Shown here in pieces: positions 19,195 to 29,189 of a DNA stretch of 64,000 bases. Source of the stretch: Epithemia pelagica (lineage: Eukaryota > Bacillariophyta > Bacillariophyceae > Surirellales > Surirellaceae); NCBI GenBank assembly GCA_946965045.2, contig OX337237.1, forward strand, positions 1,612,001 through 1,676,000, given 5' to 3'. A program made the position numbers and the translations under genes. Each line of letters starts with the position of its first letter. Positions within the stretch are counted from its first letter, which is position 1. The notes under the pieces are model-generated. The model saw only the letters and a list, made by a program, of their open reading frames with translations. It did not search any database and was not told where the DNA came from.

Positions 19195-22109
19195 TCACAT
19201 GTCATTGTTTGGCGAAGATGTGTCGGATAGCTGGCTAACACCATCACAGCATTTGGGTTGTTGCTCTCTTGTAAAGCTATTTCCATCCTCCGGACCGACC
19301 GTCGCCAACAAGGCGGGCATGAGAATCAAACCATGACCTGTTCCTAGGGTGACCAAGCCGACAAAGGCTATGAAGACCGTATAAAACACAGCGCTCGTAG
19401 ATAGCGCCAACGGTAAGATCACCAGAAATGTAGAGATTCCACCTGCAAGAACAGATGATCCCATCGTCCGGAGCATTTCGACGGTCTTGTCTTTCCGGTT
19501 TCCGTCGCATTCGTAGTATCGCGGGAGGACGTGCATGATAAAATCAACGTACAAACCAATCGCCATAACGACACTGACGTAGGTCACGGCATTCACATCA
19601 ACATTGGCCCATTGAAGCACCCCCAAAAGATCCACGTAGAGAAGACATATCACAGGCAAGACAAAAAATACAGCAGTCCAGTGTGGAATGAATAGAATCG
19701 CCAAACCAGACACCGCTGTAACACCGATGATACTGGTAAGAATCAGCTCTTGTCTCGTTCGGTGGAAGAACTCAATAATATCGTAGGATTCCTCGTAGTT
19801 GAAAAAGCTCAATCTCGCTGAATCAACATTGACCGTGTGTCGGGCAGTAAGATCCCGTTGTTCCAAAAGAGTGTCTATCTGCTCGGAGACGTCTTCAACA
19901 TCTATGTTGTTAAAGTAAAACTCAACACGCGAAGCAGTAATATTTCCGTCGTCATCACGTACAATGTGATATTGGTAGAGGTAGTTGTAAACAGGATCCG
20001 ACAAGAAAAGATCCAATTGATCGTTAAATGGCAGCTTGCTCACAGTTTCATTGCTCAGTTTCACGAAAAGTTGAAAGTCGCGAAGCCAGAAGAACTGGGG
20101 TTGGTCTTCAATAGCCTCCATTTCAACGAGATCATCCACGTATGATTCCATGTGATCCTGGATAGTTTTATTGGATTGGTCGACGTCTCGAAAGTAGGCA
20201 AAGGCATTAATCCTTGTATTTATGGCGTACTCATCGTACGCCCGAAGCAAGGCAGCAACATAAGAGTCATCTGGAAGGATATCCGTCACCTCAAACTCCT
20301 GAGACAGGTTAGATGCGCTTATGGCACACACCACTGCCAAAGTTAGGAAGACAACAACAACGCCTACACGGACGACGGGCTTCAACAGAATCTTGGCATA
20401 GTCAATCATGAATTTGTCGAATGCGCCGCCCTCCCCTTTGGGTTCATTTCGTACTTCAAAAGCACCCTCAGTTGTCGACATGCCACTAGGAGCAACATCA
20501 GAAGTCGAGTGATCATTGTTCTTCCTTGCTTGTACACGATGATCGTGCAATACAATGCAGGCGATGAAAAATGTCAGCTGATAGAGATAAACAAAGATCA
20601 CGGTCGGAAATGCGTAAAGACACAGCCAGTGGACTGCCGGGATACTCGACATGCATCCCAAACCAAATGCCACTGACGAAGTTATTGATGTCAACGTGAT
20701 GGATATTCCCACGTCTTCGATTACATCGGCAATCCGTATCTCAATAGACGTGTTGGCATTGGTTCGGCAATACGATCCAAAAATGATAATCGCATCATCA
20801 AGACCAATCCCAAAAATCACAAATGTCAATAGTTGAGTGATGGAGGTGAAGGGTGTTCCAATGATAAACAAGAGGCCGTATCCCGAAAAGAGACTCAAGA
20901 GAACTGCGACAACCCCACCAAGACCAACCAAACATCGCCATTGAAACTTGTTTTGTCCAAAGCATAAAATTGCGGACGTGAAAATTGTCATTATCAGAAA
21001 GACGATGGGAACCAAGGGGATGTCTTCAACGATCGCTCGTTCGAATCTGAAAAAAGAAGTCGAATTATTCAAGTTAGGTGAGGTTGACGCGACGAGAAAG
21101 CAGAGTGAGAGGAGAAAAGTCAGTACATGGCCCTTACTCATCTGCAAATGACCCATGGGCCCATACTTCGAGGCGAAGAGGGTTGTCAGGATCTTTGTCC
21201 CATTGCTGCCGAAGACTTAATATGACGTCGAGAGCCTGATCTTTGACTGACTCTGCAACCTTCGTATCGGGGAATCCAATGACAAGCATATACCCTTGGC
21301 AAAATGTCAACAAGTTGAGAGCTGAAAAGCCGTCGTTTTCGCGTTCAGTCTTACCAAAGACTAGATCATAATTGACTGGTATACCATCGGGAAAACTGGA
21401 CGCGGACATGGCTTCTATAACTTCTTCGTCGGAAGACACTTGTTGCCGCATAAGGTTGTAATCTGAGCTCCAAAACTGAACAATTCCGGAAATGGGACAT
21501 GTCGTCTGATTGGTGACAAGATCAACATGAAGACTGTCAGCACACATTTCATCGTACTTGTCAACTCCACGGACTGCATCCACGGCCTCAAAGACTTTCG
21601 CAACTTGATCTAGTCCCAAGACGTCCTGGCCGTCACTATGAAAAAACATGACAAACTCCAAGTAGTCCTTGGGGAAGTTCGAATCATGTTCAATCCAATG
21701 CCTGTGTTTGCGTGGCAAACGAATCGAATGGAGTCCACAACTCGTGTTCATCTACAACGAGCGTAAAGTTTGTCGCCAGACCAACACAGAACAAGAGGAT
21801 CGATAAGCATGAAATAAGAGTCAAGGTAGACTTTGGATATTTCACCACAGCTTTTGTCATTTGGTGGATTGCCCGCAAAATGGGGCGATGAACCTGTTCC
21901 CGAATCGTTCGACTCCACTGTTGGCTCCACGATTTGCTTTCACTTTTTTGTTTTCTTTGTATTGCCAGTCCTCTGTCATCTGTGAAGCACTGCTCGTCTT
22001 GTCTTGATCTTTGGCTGCCTTCGTCGTTCAGGTCACCTTCACTGATTTCAGCTTGTTTGTTCTCTTGAACGATTTCATCGTCGGACAGAGGCTCATCACT
22101 GCTCGTCAT
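19195..22109 (-). CDS. Patched/NPC1-like sterol-sensing (RND-superfamily) membrane protein, one apparent frameshift
   Basis: ATG at 22109; exon 1 runs to 21138 and exon 2 from 21046 to 19195, with a GT-AG intron at 21047-21137 that keeps frame (ADE|FERAIVED). Layout: acidic cytosolic head of ~85 residues, first membrane segment (TLTLISCLSILLFCVGL), large lumenal loop with conserved cysteines, sterol-sensing bundle with GIGLDDAIIIFGSY, second lumenal loop, and second bundle with AIGLYVDFIMHVLPR. GxxxDD and GxxxD are the proton/substrate-coupling positions of RND and Patched proteins. The family moves or senses sterols and other lipids; the substrate here is unknown. Around 21690-21710 the frame shifts by one base between LWTPFDS and HWIEHDS, with no plausible intron. 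Either the sequence has an error or this copy is damaged too. It has no long tail, unlike the downstream paralogue. Confidence 0.75.
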
Positions 22110-22475
22110 GGTATGGTTGGCTCTATATTATTTGAAAGACAGACGTCAAACGATCGTTCGTCTATCGTATTGAATGTGAGAGGTTTCCGCGACAACATCA
22201 TGTGAATGGCCCATTGAGTCGATACGGAGTTTTGGCGATTATTCGGTCGTGGGTAAGCATACACACACAAATCCGCCGTGGGTACCCTTTCTCGTCCCAA
22301 CCACCTCTCATCATGCCTCTTTTACCATGGTGTCTCATCATTTCATGGATGACAAATGTCCCATTACAATCCTACGAATATGTTTCCATTGCCCATCAGC
22401 AATGACGCTACAATATCAGAGATTTTGTTCTACCGCGTTGTCTCACAGGCGAAAACTTCGTGCCAACAGCCGTTT
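22110..22475. other. Promoter-side spacer of the Patched-like gene; no gene
   Basis: No supportable ORF lies between the Patched-like ATG and the left end of the 1.1 kb element. Confidence 0.5.
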
Positions 22476-23605
22476 CGACTATGTGTCCGCTTCTTAGCTC
22501 GTCTGCCTGTCAACTCTATCATCGTCTGTCCCGCTCACCAAAAACTCCAACTCCGCCAGCAAAAATGATCACTTCCGTCTGGAAAGGCTGGCGTGATTTG
22601 GCAGTTGATAGATGGCCGGCGTTCTGCTCAACAAGACTCAAAATTGTGTTGTTCAGAGCACAAAATCGATGCAGGACGCAACAAAATAACGCAATGACCA
22701 AACCAACACCAAAACCGGCCTCATACTTCGTCCCTGGGCCCTGCGCATCTCATGTTTGTCGCACATCCAAGATGGTAAGTTCTGGAGAATGTCTAATACT
22801 TGCATTGTAATGGGCAATGCCGAGTTTAAGGTTCTCACGCCTTTGCCATAGTGAATAGTGTGTCACGTGTTTGTGCCATATAAACATCCATTTTTGGTCG
22901 ATGCCATAGGTGGCAACCGACATCATTTATAGGATTCTTGTACTACACAAATAGATAGGACTAGGTGAGGAAGCCTTCCATTTTTCATCTGTCGCTCAGT
23001 TTGAGTCTTTAGTGGCTTGTGATGTCGACCTGCTCCTCTTGTACTTTTTCTGTTGCCAGGAGCATGACTTGTCTTTCCAAGCAGTACAGGGGACTCTACA
23101 ACATGCTCCATAGCACAAGAAGGAAGAGAATGATTCTGAAACACACGAGTAGGTCAAGTGGATACAAAGAGACAAGCCTAACGCATGGTGTTGTGGATGT
23201 CAAATGGATACAAACACTAGCAACAACAACACTACTCCTAAAAAACAAAGAAAGGATGGGGGCACGGCCAAACTCTATCTATGGCCTATCTGTCGAATGT
23301 CTATGGTATGCAAATGATGGAGAATGGATTGTGATGGTACATGTCCATTGTCCATAACAAAAGGAGAATTGACATTGACATGGGTCATTCATGGGGAATG
23401 GGGAATGGTGAAAATAATAATGTGGGTCGAAATTTGGGACGACAATCAAGAATGGGGAAGATTGGAGCAGGGTATGTGAAAGGGATGGCTGGCGTGTTTC
23501 CAGTAGGTCAAATTGGAAAAAAGCATTTTTTTAGAAATTTCCAATTGATTTTTTTGTCTGTGAGTCTTGCCCGAACAGACGAGCTAAGAAGCGGACACCT
23601 AGTCG
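22476..23605 (+). mobile_element. 1.1 kb non-autonomous inverted-repeat element, copy 1
   Basis: 30-bp terminal inverted repeats at 22476-22505 and 23576-23605 differ at one position and contain GTGTCCGCTTCTTAGC. A second copy lies at 40421-41534 in opposite orientation and shares long internal stretches. Examples are TGGAAAGGCTGGCGTG and GTTCTGCTCAACAAGACTC near the left end, and ATGATGGAGAATG near the right end. No target duplication is visible at the ends I chose, and no transposase is encoded. I cannot assign a superfamily. Confidence 0.75.
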
Positions 23606-23643
23606 GAGGGATATGATGTATACCTATACTCCTACGAGTACAA

Positions 23644-23657
23644 TACCTATCCCTTAA
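23644..23657. repeat. Left member of a 14-bp inverted repeat bracketing the piggyBac region
   Basis: TACCTATCCCTTAA here is the exact reverse complement of 28801-28814. It contains TTAA, the piggyBac target, at its inner end. Confidence 0.55.
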
Positions 23658-23671
23658 CGCCATTCGTAAGC

Positions 23672-23721
23672 GAGTAGCGTATACGCTACTCCCATATATG
23701 GGAGCAGCGTATACGCTACTC
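23672..23721. repeat. Triple palindrome next to the left repeat
   Basis: Three palindromes lie end to end. GAGTAGCGTATACGCTACTC (23672-23691) is perfect over 20 bp. CCCATATATGGG (23691-23702) is perfect. A near-copy of the first at 23702-23721 has one mismatched pair. CCCTTAAC follows at 23721-23728, repeating the wording at 23651-23658. Confidence 0.8.
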
Positions 23722-24022
23722 CCTTAACTTTGACTTTCAATAGCTTCATCAAAATTCAATTTCATGCAGATCTGACTTCATCCTTCTATAGATCTTGAAA
23801 TTCTGAACAACTTCGTATATGATACTCTACAGTAGAAATGAAGATATCACGGAGCTATGTTACTTTGAAAAATTGGCGATTTTCCTCATTTTCTCTCATC
23901 TTCATCTTCCATTGCCGAAGACCCAACTTCCCACCCTTCGTAATCATTCACCGACCGACCGATCGTTGCAACATCTTCCATTCCAGCTGAGTACATGGTG
24001 AAGAAGGGGTGTCCTGAAAGAA

Positions 24023-27000
24023 ATGTCGAACGAAGCATCCCCTGTGGAGCAAAACGCAATTGAGTCATCTCTACCAAATTCGTCGCAACCGCTCATCGAA
24101 CCAGATATTGACCATACCACCGAAGATGCCGCACCTCCTCCCCGCAATTCAGAAGAACCCACCAACACTGCACCTGCAACTACCACAACAACGACAACGT
24201 AGGAACATGTCACCGATTCGGGTTCCAACGTTGCCCGTGCAGCAGTCGCCGCTACAGAAACAACACAGACACAAGAAAACGCCACAGATGAGATCGAAGA
24301 ACTCCCACCCAAATTGGAAAGACTTATTGCACATTTGTCACATTTGGACAAACCACGAGGGAAATCTTCCGGCAATAACCAGCGCAGTCGATTTTCCTAC
24401 TCAAAAAGGTGGCTTGTTGCACCTGACGACTTCTGGTGCCACGACAACTTTCATCAAGAATTCTGCCGTCGCTTTCGGTCAAATCCAACTGCCTCTCCTG
24501 TTTCTCTTCAGGGCAAAATAATGGAATGTCCCTCGAAGAAAAATGGAAATTGCTATTGCATTCTTTGGGATAACAGAGCAAATAGCCGCCTCAAATGTTC
24601 CACAGAATTGGATCAAGTCATCCTTTGTTGCAACGAAGTCTTTGAAAGAGAGGCTTCGACAGTTCATCGAAGCATATCATGCACCTCCTAGTACTAATAG
24701 AACAAACCAGGCAACTCAATCTCAACAATCTCAGAGAACTGGAACCCAACAACCAAGTTCAACTAATGTTTCTCAACCCGATGAAGGAAACGACCCGAAC
24801 AGCCACAATATCACACAGTCCCCTTCGGTTCGACGTTCACCCAGACGAAACAAGGGACGACGCCGAGCACAACCACCACCTCCTTCCACAGCCGAACGAG
24901 CACAAAGGAGGGATGCACTGAAGAATGCTAGTAACTCCTCTCTACGTGGATCAAGCCGCAATTCACGTACACGTCAAAACACAAACCTGCCGTCGACACA
25001 AGAGCGGGCTCGAGGACGCGCTACTCTTATGACGGCTCCACAAGTCGGACCCTCTCCCGGAGATAACGCCCAAGCCAATAATGGAGTCGATAATGGAGAT
25101 GATGATAACAATAACACTCCAATCAACCAACTTACGACACGTCTGTTTGGGAGTACGAGCACGGCCGCCTCGACGAGACAAACAAGTGCCGCCGCCTCGA
25201 CGAGACAAACAAGTGTCACAACCCGACAACAACAGCGCAACACGAATGTAGGTAATCTCGATGAGGACAGTGGTTCGTCTTCTGATGAAGACCATCAAGG
25301 TGGTTTCGAACTTGAGTTGAATGAATCAGCTGCACGGCCTCAGAATCCACTAGATGAGAACGATTACGACGAGGACAACGACGTGACTGATCACGACGAG
25401 CACAACGGTGTTAGCGATTCAGATTCAGACGACGAGGACCCAAACAATACAACAAACCTAAAAGTTCTGATTGACAACCTGCACTTCCATTACAAGTCTA
25501 TTGATGCTTCCGACAACGGACTCTTGGATTGGAAAGGAACGTCACAACAGAAATATGTTTAGCGGAGAAGACGGTCTGAAATTAGGTATTGCGGAAGATT
25601 TCACCACACCGTTGGAGAGTTTGCGTGTGGTCGGAGGCATATCAACCGCTCTCATTTCCGATTTGGCCGCCGCAACCAATCAGTATTTTCACGAGAAAAT
25701 CCGTCCCAAGTTGATGGGGCGCAGGGGTTACTTCCATTCACAGAAGTGGCAAGATGTAACGGAACAAGAAATGACGCGGTTCTTAGGCATCATTCTGATG
25801 ATGTCTCTTCGACCAATCGATGGAGGTGGATATGCCACCTATTTTCAAACATCCAATCGGATGTATAGCTTAGGGACAGCTCTCCCTTCGGTAGAAATTT
25901 TGGATAGTGAGAGATGGGCTTCCAGATACATGCGACTTGCTCGATTTCGTCAGATTCGCGGTGCGTTTCATCCACAAAAGAAAAGTGCTGGGAGAGGTGG
26001 TGACAAGTGCTACCAATAACGGCAATTACTTCAGGCAGTAAATGGAGCTTCGAAACGATCGTTCAAAATACCAGAAGACTTGGCTTTCGATGAAGGAGGA
26101 ATCGGCTGCCGCTCAAGATACTGCCCCGTCCGACAGTATAATAAAGATAAACCGGTAAAATTCCAGGTCGATTTTTTCATCATGGCTTCTTCCAGATCAT
26201 ACGCCATCCTTCATATCGACGTGTATCAAGGAAAGAATGCGACCAACTCGTACATACGAGAGGAGGCAAAGAAACTACCTACGACCATGAAAGCAGTTGT
26301 CAATGCATGTTATGCATTAGAATTACACAAGGGAACCAACGGATTCCGCCATTTGTTTATGGATAACCGGTACGCAGCCCCACAGCTACTGGTTATCCTC
26401 CGTGACCGTTTGAAGATCCTTGCTACTGGTACTGTGAGGACAAACCGAGTGGGGTGGAGTAAGACGCTGATGACATTGAAAAAAACAGCAACAAATCGCA
26501 GAACAATCAACCTGGCTCACGACGAAGTGAATGGAATTATTATCGGCCAATGGGTGGACTCGAAAGTCGTCAATTTCGTTTCCAGCTATGAAAGCAGCGG
26601 CAAAGGGGAAGTGCAGTGTCAAGTGAGACCAAATAAAGAGGACTTCAATTGTCCAATGCCTCTAATACGTTATCAGGACAATATGGGGGGCATTGATCAT
26701 GGAGATCAGATGCGTTCCCATTTCGGAGGTTTTGCAACCCATGGACATTACAAAAAGTGGTACAAGAAGTCAGCATTGGCAATAATGGATGTGATGCTAT
26801 TGAATGCTTACATCGGATGGAACATGTCGTCTGGGGATCGAGTACGATCAAGACGAACCAAGCTGTCGCGACATACGTTCTACACTATTGTTGCGCAAAC
26901 AATGTGTAGCTATGTTGCACAAGAAGAAGTGGACGCTTTAGCAAGGAGGACTCGAGTTGCCAGTCGCCCAACATGTGAGGATGGGCATTATCCAGTGCCA

Positions 27001-27500
27001 TTGGAAGGGAACAAACGTGTCGGATGCACAGTTTGCTTGTTGGAATATCGGTGGAGGCGCAAAGAGCTCGGCATGAAAGGAATGTTTACCAACGTAGGTC
27101 GATGTGCCAAGTGTGGACTCGTGGCACATTTAGTGTCATGCAAGGATGACAGAGAGGATGGCTGGAAAATCCATACGCTCCCACAATTTACAGACCACAC
27201 TTGCTTCGAAATTCTCCATTCACCACAGGGAAGAGAGATGTTCATGTGTCGTCCGGCTTTGTCTCCGGGAAGTCGCTACAAGTACACAACAAAAAAAACC
27301 ACCCAATTATAATGGATCTACGAGAGAAGCATGGACTGTCTCCAGAGTTTACAAGGAAGAGAAAGCGGACAAATCGCGGACCAAATGATATGGAAGAGGA
27401 TGACGACAAAGAAGAAGACACAAATAACGAGAACGTAGAGAATGACAATGATCATGACAACGAAAGTACAGAGAACAGTGGAGAAATTCATGAATTGTAA
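24023..27500 (+). pseudogene. piggyBac-type transposase gene with stops and frameshifts
   Basis: The frame opens at ATG 24023 and can be followed to 27500 only by crossing five lesions: TAG at 24200-24202, a frame change near 24575, another near 25550, TAA at 26017-26019, and a frame change in an A8 run near 27291-27298. The N-terminal ~500 codons are low-complexity, acidic and polar, after a short domain seen beside other diatom transposases. The core has the piggyBac DDD positions: AFDEGG (near 26083), FMDNRYA (near 26355) and GGIDHGDQM (near 26690). A cysteine-rich zinc-finger end (CTVCLLEY, then CAKCGLVAH) covers about 27028-27150, and a basic-acidic tail follows. The catalytic residues survive but the gene cannot make a full protein as read. 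Confidence 0.85.
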
Positions 27501-27565
27501 ACGACAACTAAATAATCTAAGTAAGAGAATAATGTGAGCTTAGGAACGATTACCGTATCGCTTGT

Positions 27566-28330
27566 TTATTCGTCGTGATTGATGGGACCTGCCTGAAAGC
27601 CAACGTACTTTTCTTCTGGGTTCTCGTTAGGAAAGTTGTCACGGACAAACTGAACAAGACAATCGGGGAGTTGCACACGGTGGCCACGTCCAAGGGGACC
27701 GTGAAGCTTATTTGACAAGCGCCGATAGAGCTGGTAACGAATGGCGCGGTTTGTCTCGCCTTTGTTTTTCATATGCGTGACGAGTTCGTGAAGATAGGGC
27801 AGATTGTCAACAATGACGCAGGGATTTTGTTGGCATACTCCACACACACTCTCCCAATACATGTAGCCATGGGTTTGGGAGGGTGGAGTATTGTTGTTCA
27901 ATTCGTGAAGAATCACCTGGACACTTTCAGAAGACGCATACTCCTCAGGAAGATACCTCGTCTCGGTGGCTTCTGCGGTTTCGTCAATAACAGTGCCTGT
28001 TTCACCCGTAATCATGACTCGAGATTTCTTGAGGGTAAAGGGAACCATCACACCCAAACTTGCTTGATTGTTGTCTTCTTCGAGGTACGTCTCAGCAATC
28101 TCGATGGAATCAATGAGTCCTAAAGTGGAAAACATAACAAACATGAGGTGCGAATGTATCAAAGAAATTGATGAATCAAGGATATACTCACCGTTCATGA
28201 CCGTCAGTTTGGAGGTGGGGATGAACAAGAAAGTGATATAGAACGAAAGTAACGACGAATTGATCGTACCATTCACAGAATGAATGAATGTCGTCAAGAT
28301 GAATGAGGAGAAAAATGACACAAGTGTCAT
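27566..28330 (-). CDS. Open accessory-type ORF convergent with the piggyBac relic
   Basis: 254 codons read straight through. An in-frame 72-bp stretch (28120-28191) has GTGAGT and TTTAG ends and may be an intron, so the start is uncertain: ATG 28330 gives a hydrophobic head, and a later ATG near 28198 gives a soluble protein. The C-terminal half has VCGVCQQNPC, a helical segment (AIRYQLYRRL), GPLGRGHRVQLPDCLVQFVRDNFP and a final YVGF. I recognise this arrangement from ORFs accompanying diatom transposons, but know no function for it. It lies 65 bp from the end of the transposase relic, tail to tail, and shows no disabling mutation. Confidence 0.6.
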   Translation of the reverse strand: MTLVSFFSSFILTTFIHSVNGTINSSLLSFYITFLFIPTSKLTVMNGEYILDSSISLIHSHLMFVMFSTLGLIDSIEIAETYLEEDNNQASLGVMVPFTLKKSRVMITGETGTVIDETAEATETRYLPEEYASSESVQVILHELNNNTPPSQTHGYMYWESVCGVCQQNPCVIVDNLPYLHELVTHMKNKGETNRAIRYQLYRRLSNKLHGPLGRGHRVQLPDCLVQFVRDNFPNENPEEKYVGFQAGPINHDE

Positions 28331-28392
28331 TGCTTAACACAGGTAGGATTAGTGTTTTAGTAAGGGAGACAACAATTCGAGCAGCACGTTGA

Positions 28393-28413
28393 CTCCCATA
28401 AAATTTATGGGAG
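28393..28413. repeat. Hairpin CTCCCATAAA / TTTATGGGAG
   Basis: Ten-bp perfect arms around a single A. It echoes the CCCATATATGGG palindrome at the left side of the piggyBac block. Confidence 0.6.
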
Positions 28414-28480
28414 ACAACTATATGCTGCTCTCATAAGCTTAAACCCGTTCTTTACGTGTGGCGTTAATCGGTGTGCGATA

Positions 28481-28499
28481 TTGAACCAAAATGGTTCAA
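28481..28499. repeat. 19-bp palindrome, copy 1
   Basis: TTGAACCAAAATGGTTCAA: 8-bp arms around AAA. The same 19 bases recur at 28775-28793. Confidence 0.75.
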
Positions 28500-28774
28500 T
28501 AAAACGGGCCGTAGCTTTAGTACCAGAGTCTACGTGGAAATAAAAGGTACGAAGGAAGTAAAAGGTACTACTAAGATCTACTCCCTTCGTATTCTATAGC
28601 TAAAATATTCGCACAAAGTTAATTCAGCGATTACTCAAGTTGTAGAGGTGCAATTGCCATCAATCAACTTTACTTCTCTTAAGCACTTCAAGACAGAAAG
28701 AACAATGTAAAGCATAGTCAATTTACTTTGAGACAGCGAAGGATAGACACGAATTAACGCAAAAAATCTCGTTA

Positions 28775-28793
28775 TTGAACCAAAATGGTTCAA
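28775..28793. repeat. 19-bp palindrome, copy 2
   Basis: Identical to 28481-28499 and 8 bp inside the right 14-bp repeat (28801-28814). No gene lies between the copies or in 28331-28480. Confidence 0.75.
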
Positions 28794-28800
28794 TACCCCA

Positions 28801-28814
28801 TTAAGGGATAGGTA
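28801..28814. repeat. Right member of the 14-bp inverted repeat
   Basis: TTAAGGGATAGGTA, reverse complement of 23644-23657. It marks a plausible outer limit of the piggyBac-containing block. 28815-29189 beyond it holds nothing recognisable. Confidence 0.55.
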
Positions 28815-29189
28815 TATGTTCAAAAATGGGACCAGTGGTTCACTTCCTGTGTTTGGCAAGTAGATATACTCCACAGGATGGTGGTTCGTAGAATGTTCGC
28901 TCTAGGTGGCACATGGAGTAGAAAAACAGTGTCAAAGAACTACTATGATGTCAGAGTAGATTAGTGTTCACTTCCTGAGCCAAGGAAATGTCGTTACCGC
29001 GTCTTCCTTCGTACCACGGATATACCTCTTGGCTGGAGCGGATTCGATTGAATCTAACCGACCTATGGAAATGCTATAGGTTGCCTCATTTTCAACCATG
29101 GAATATGATGGGGTCCACCGGTCCACTTCACTCTTCTCTTTGTTGTGTCACTGTATAAAACATGGACAATGCATCGTGGACTGTTATGT

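Noticed and set aside
21690-21730. A 19-bp GT...AG stretch that would fix the Patched-like frame if spliced
   Set aside because: Far too short for a spliceosomal intron; the other introns here are 72-118 bp.
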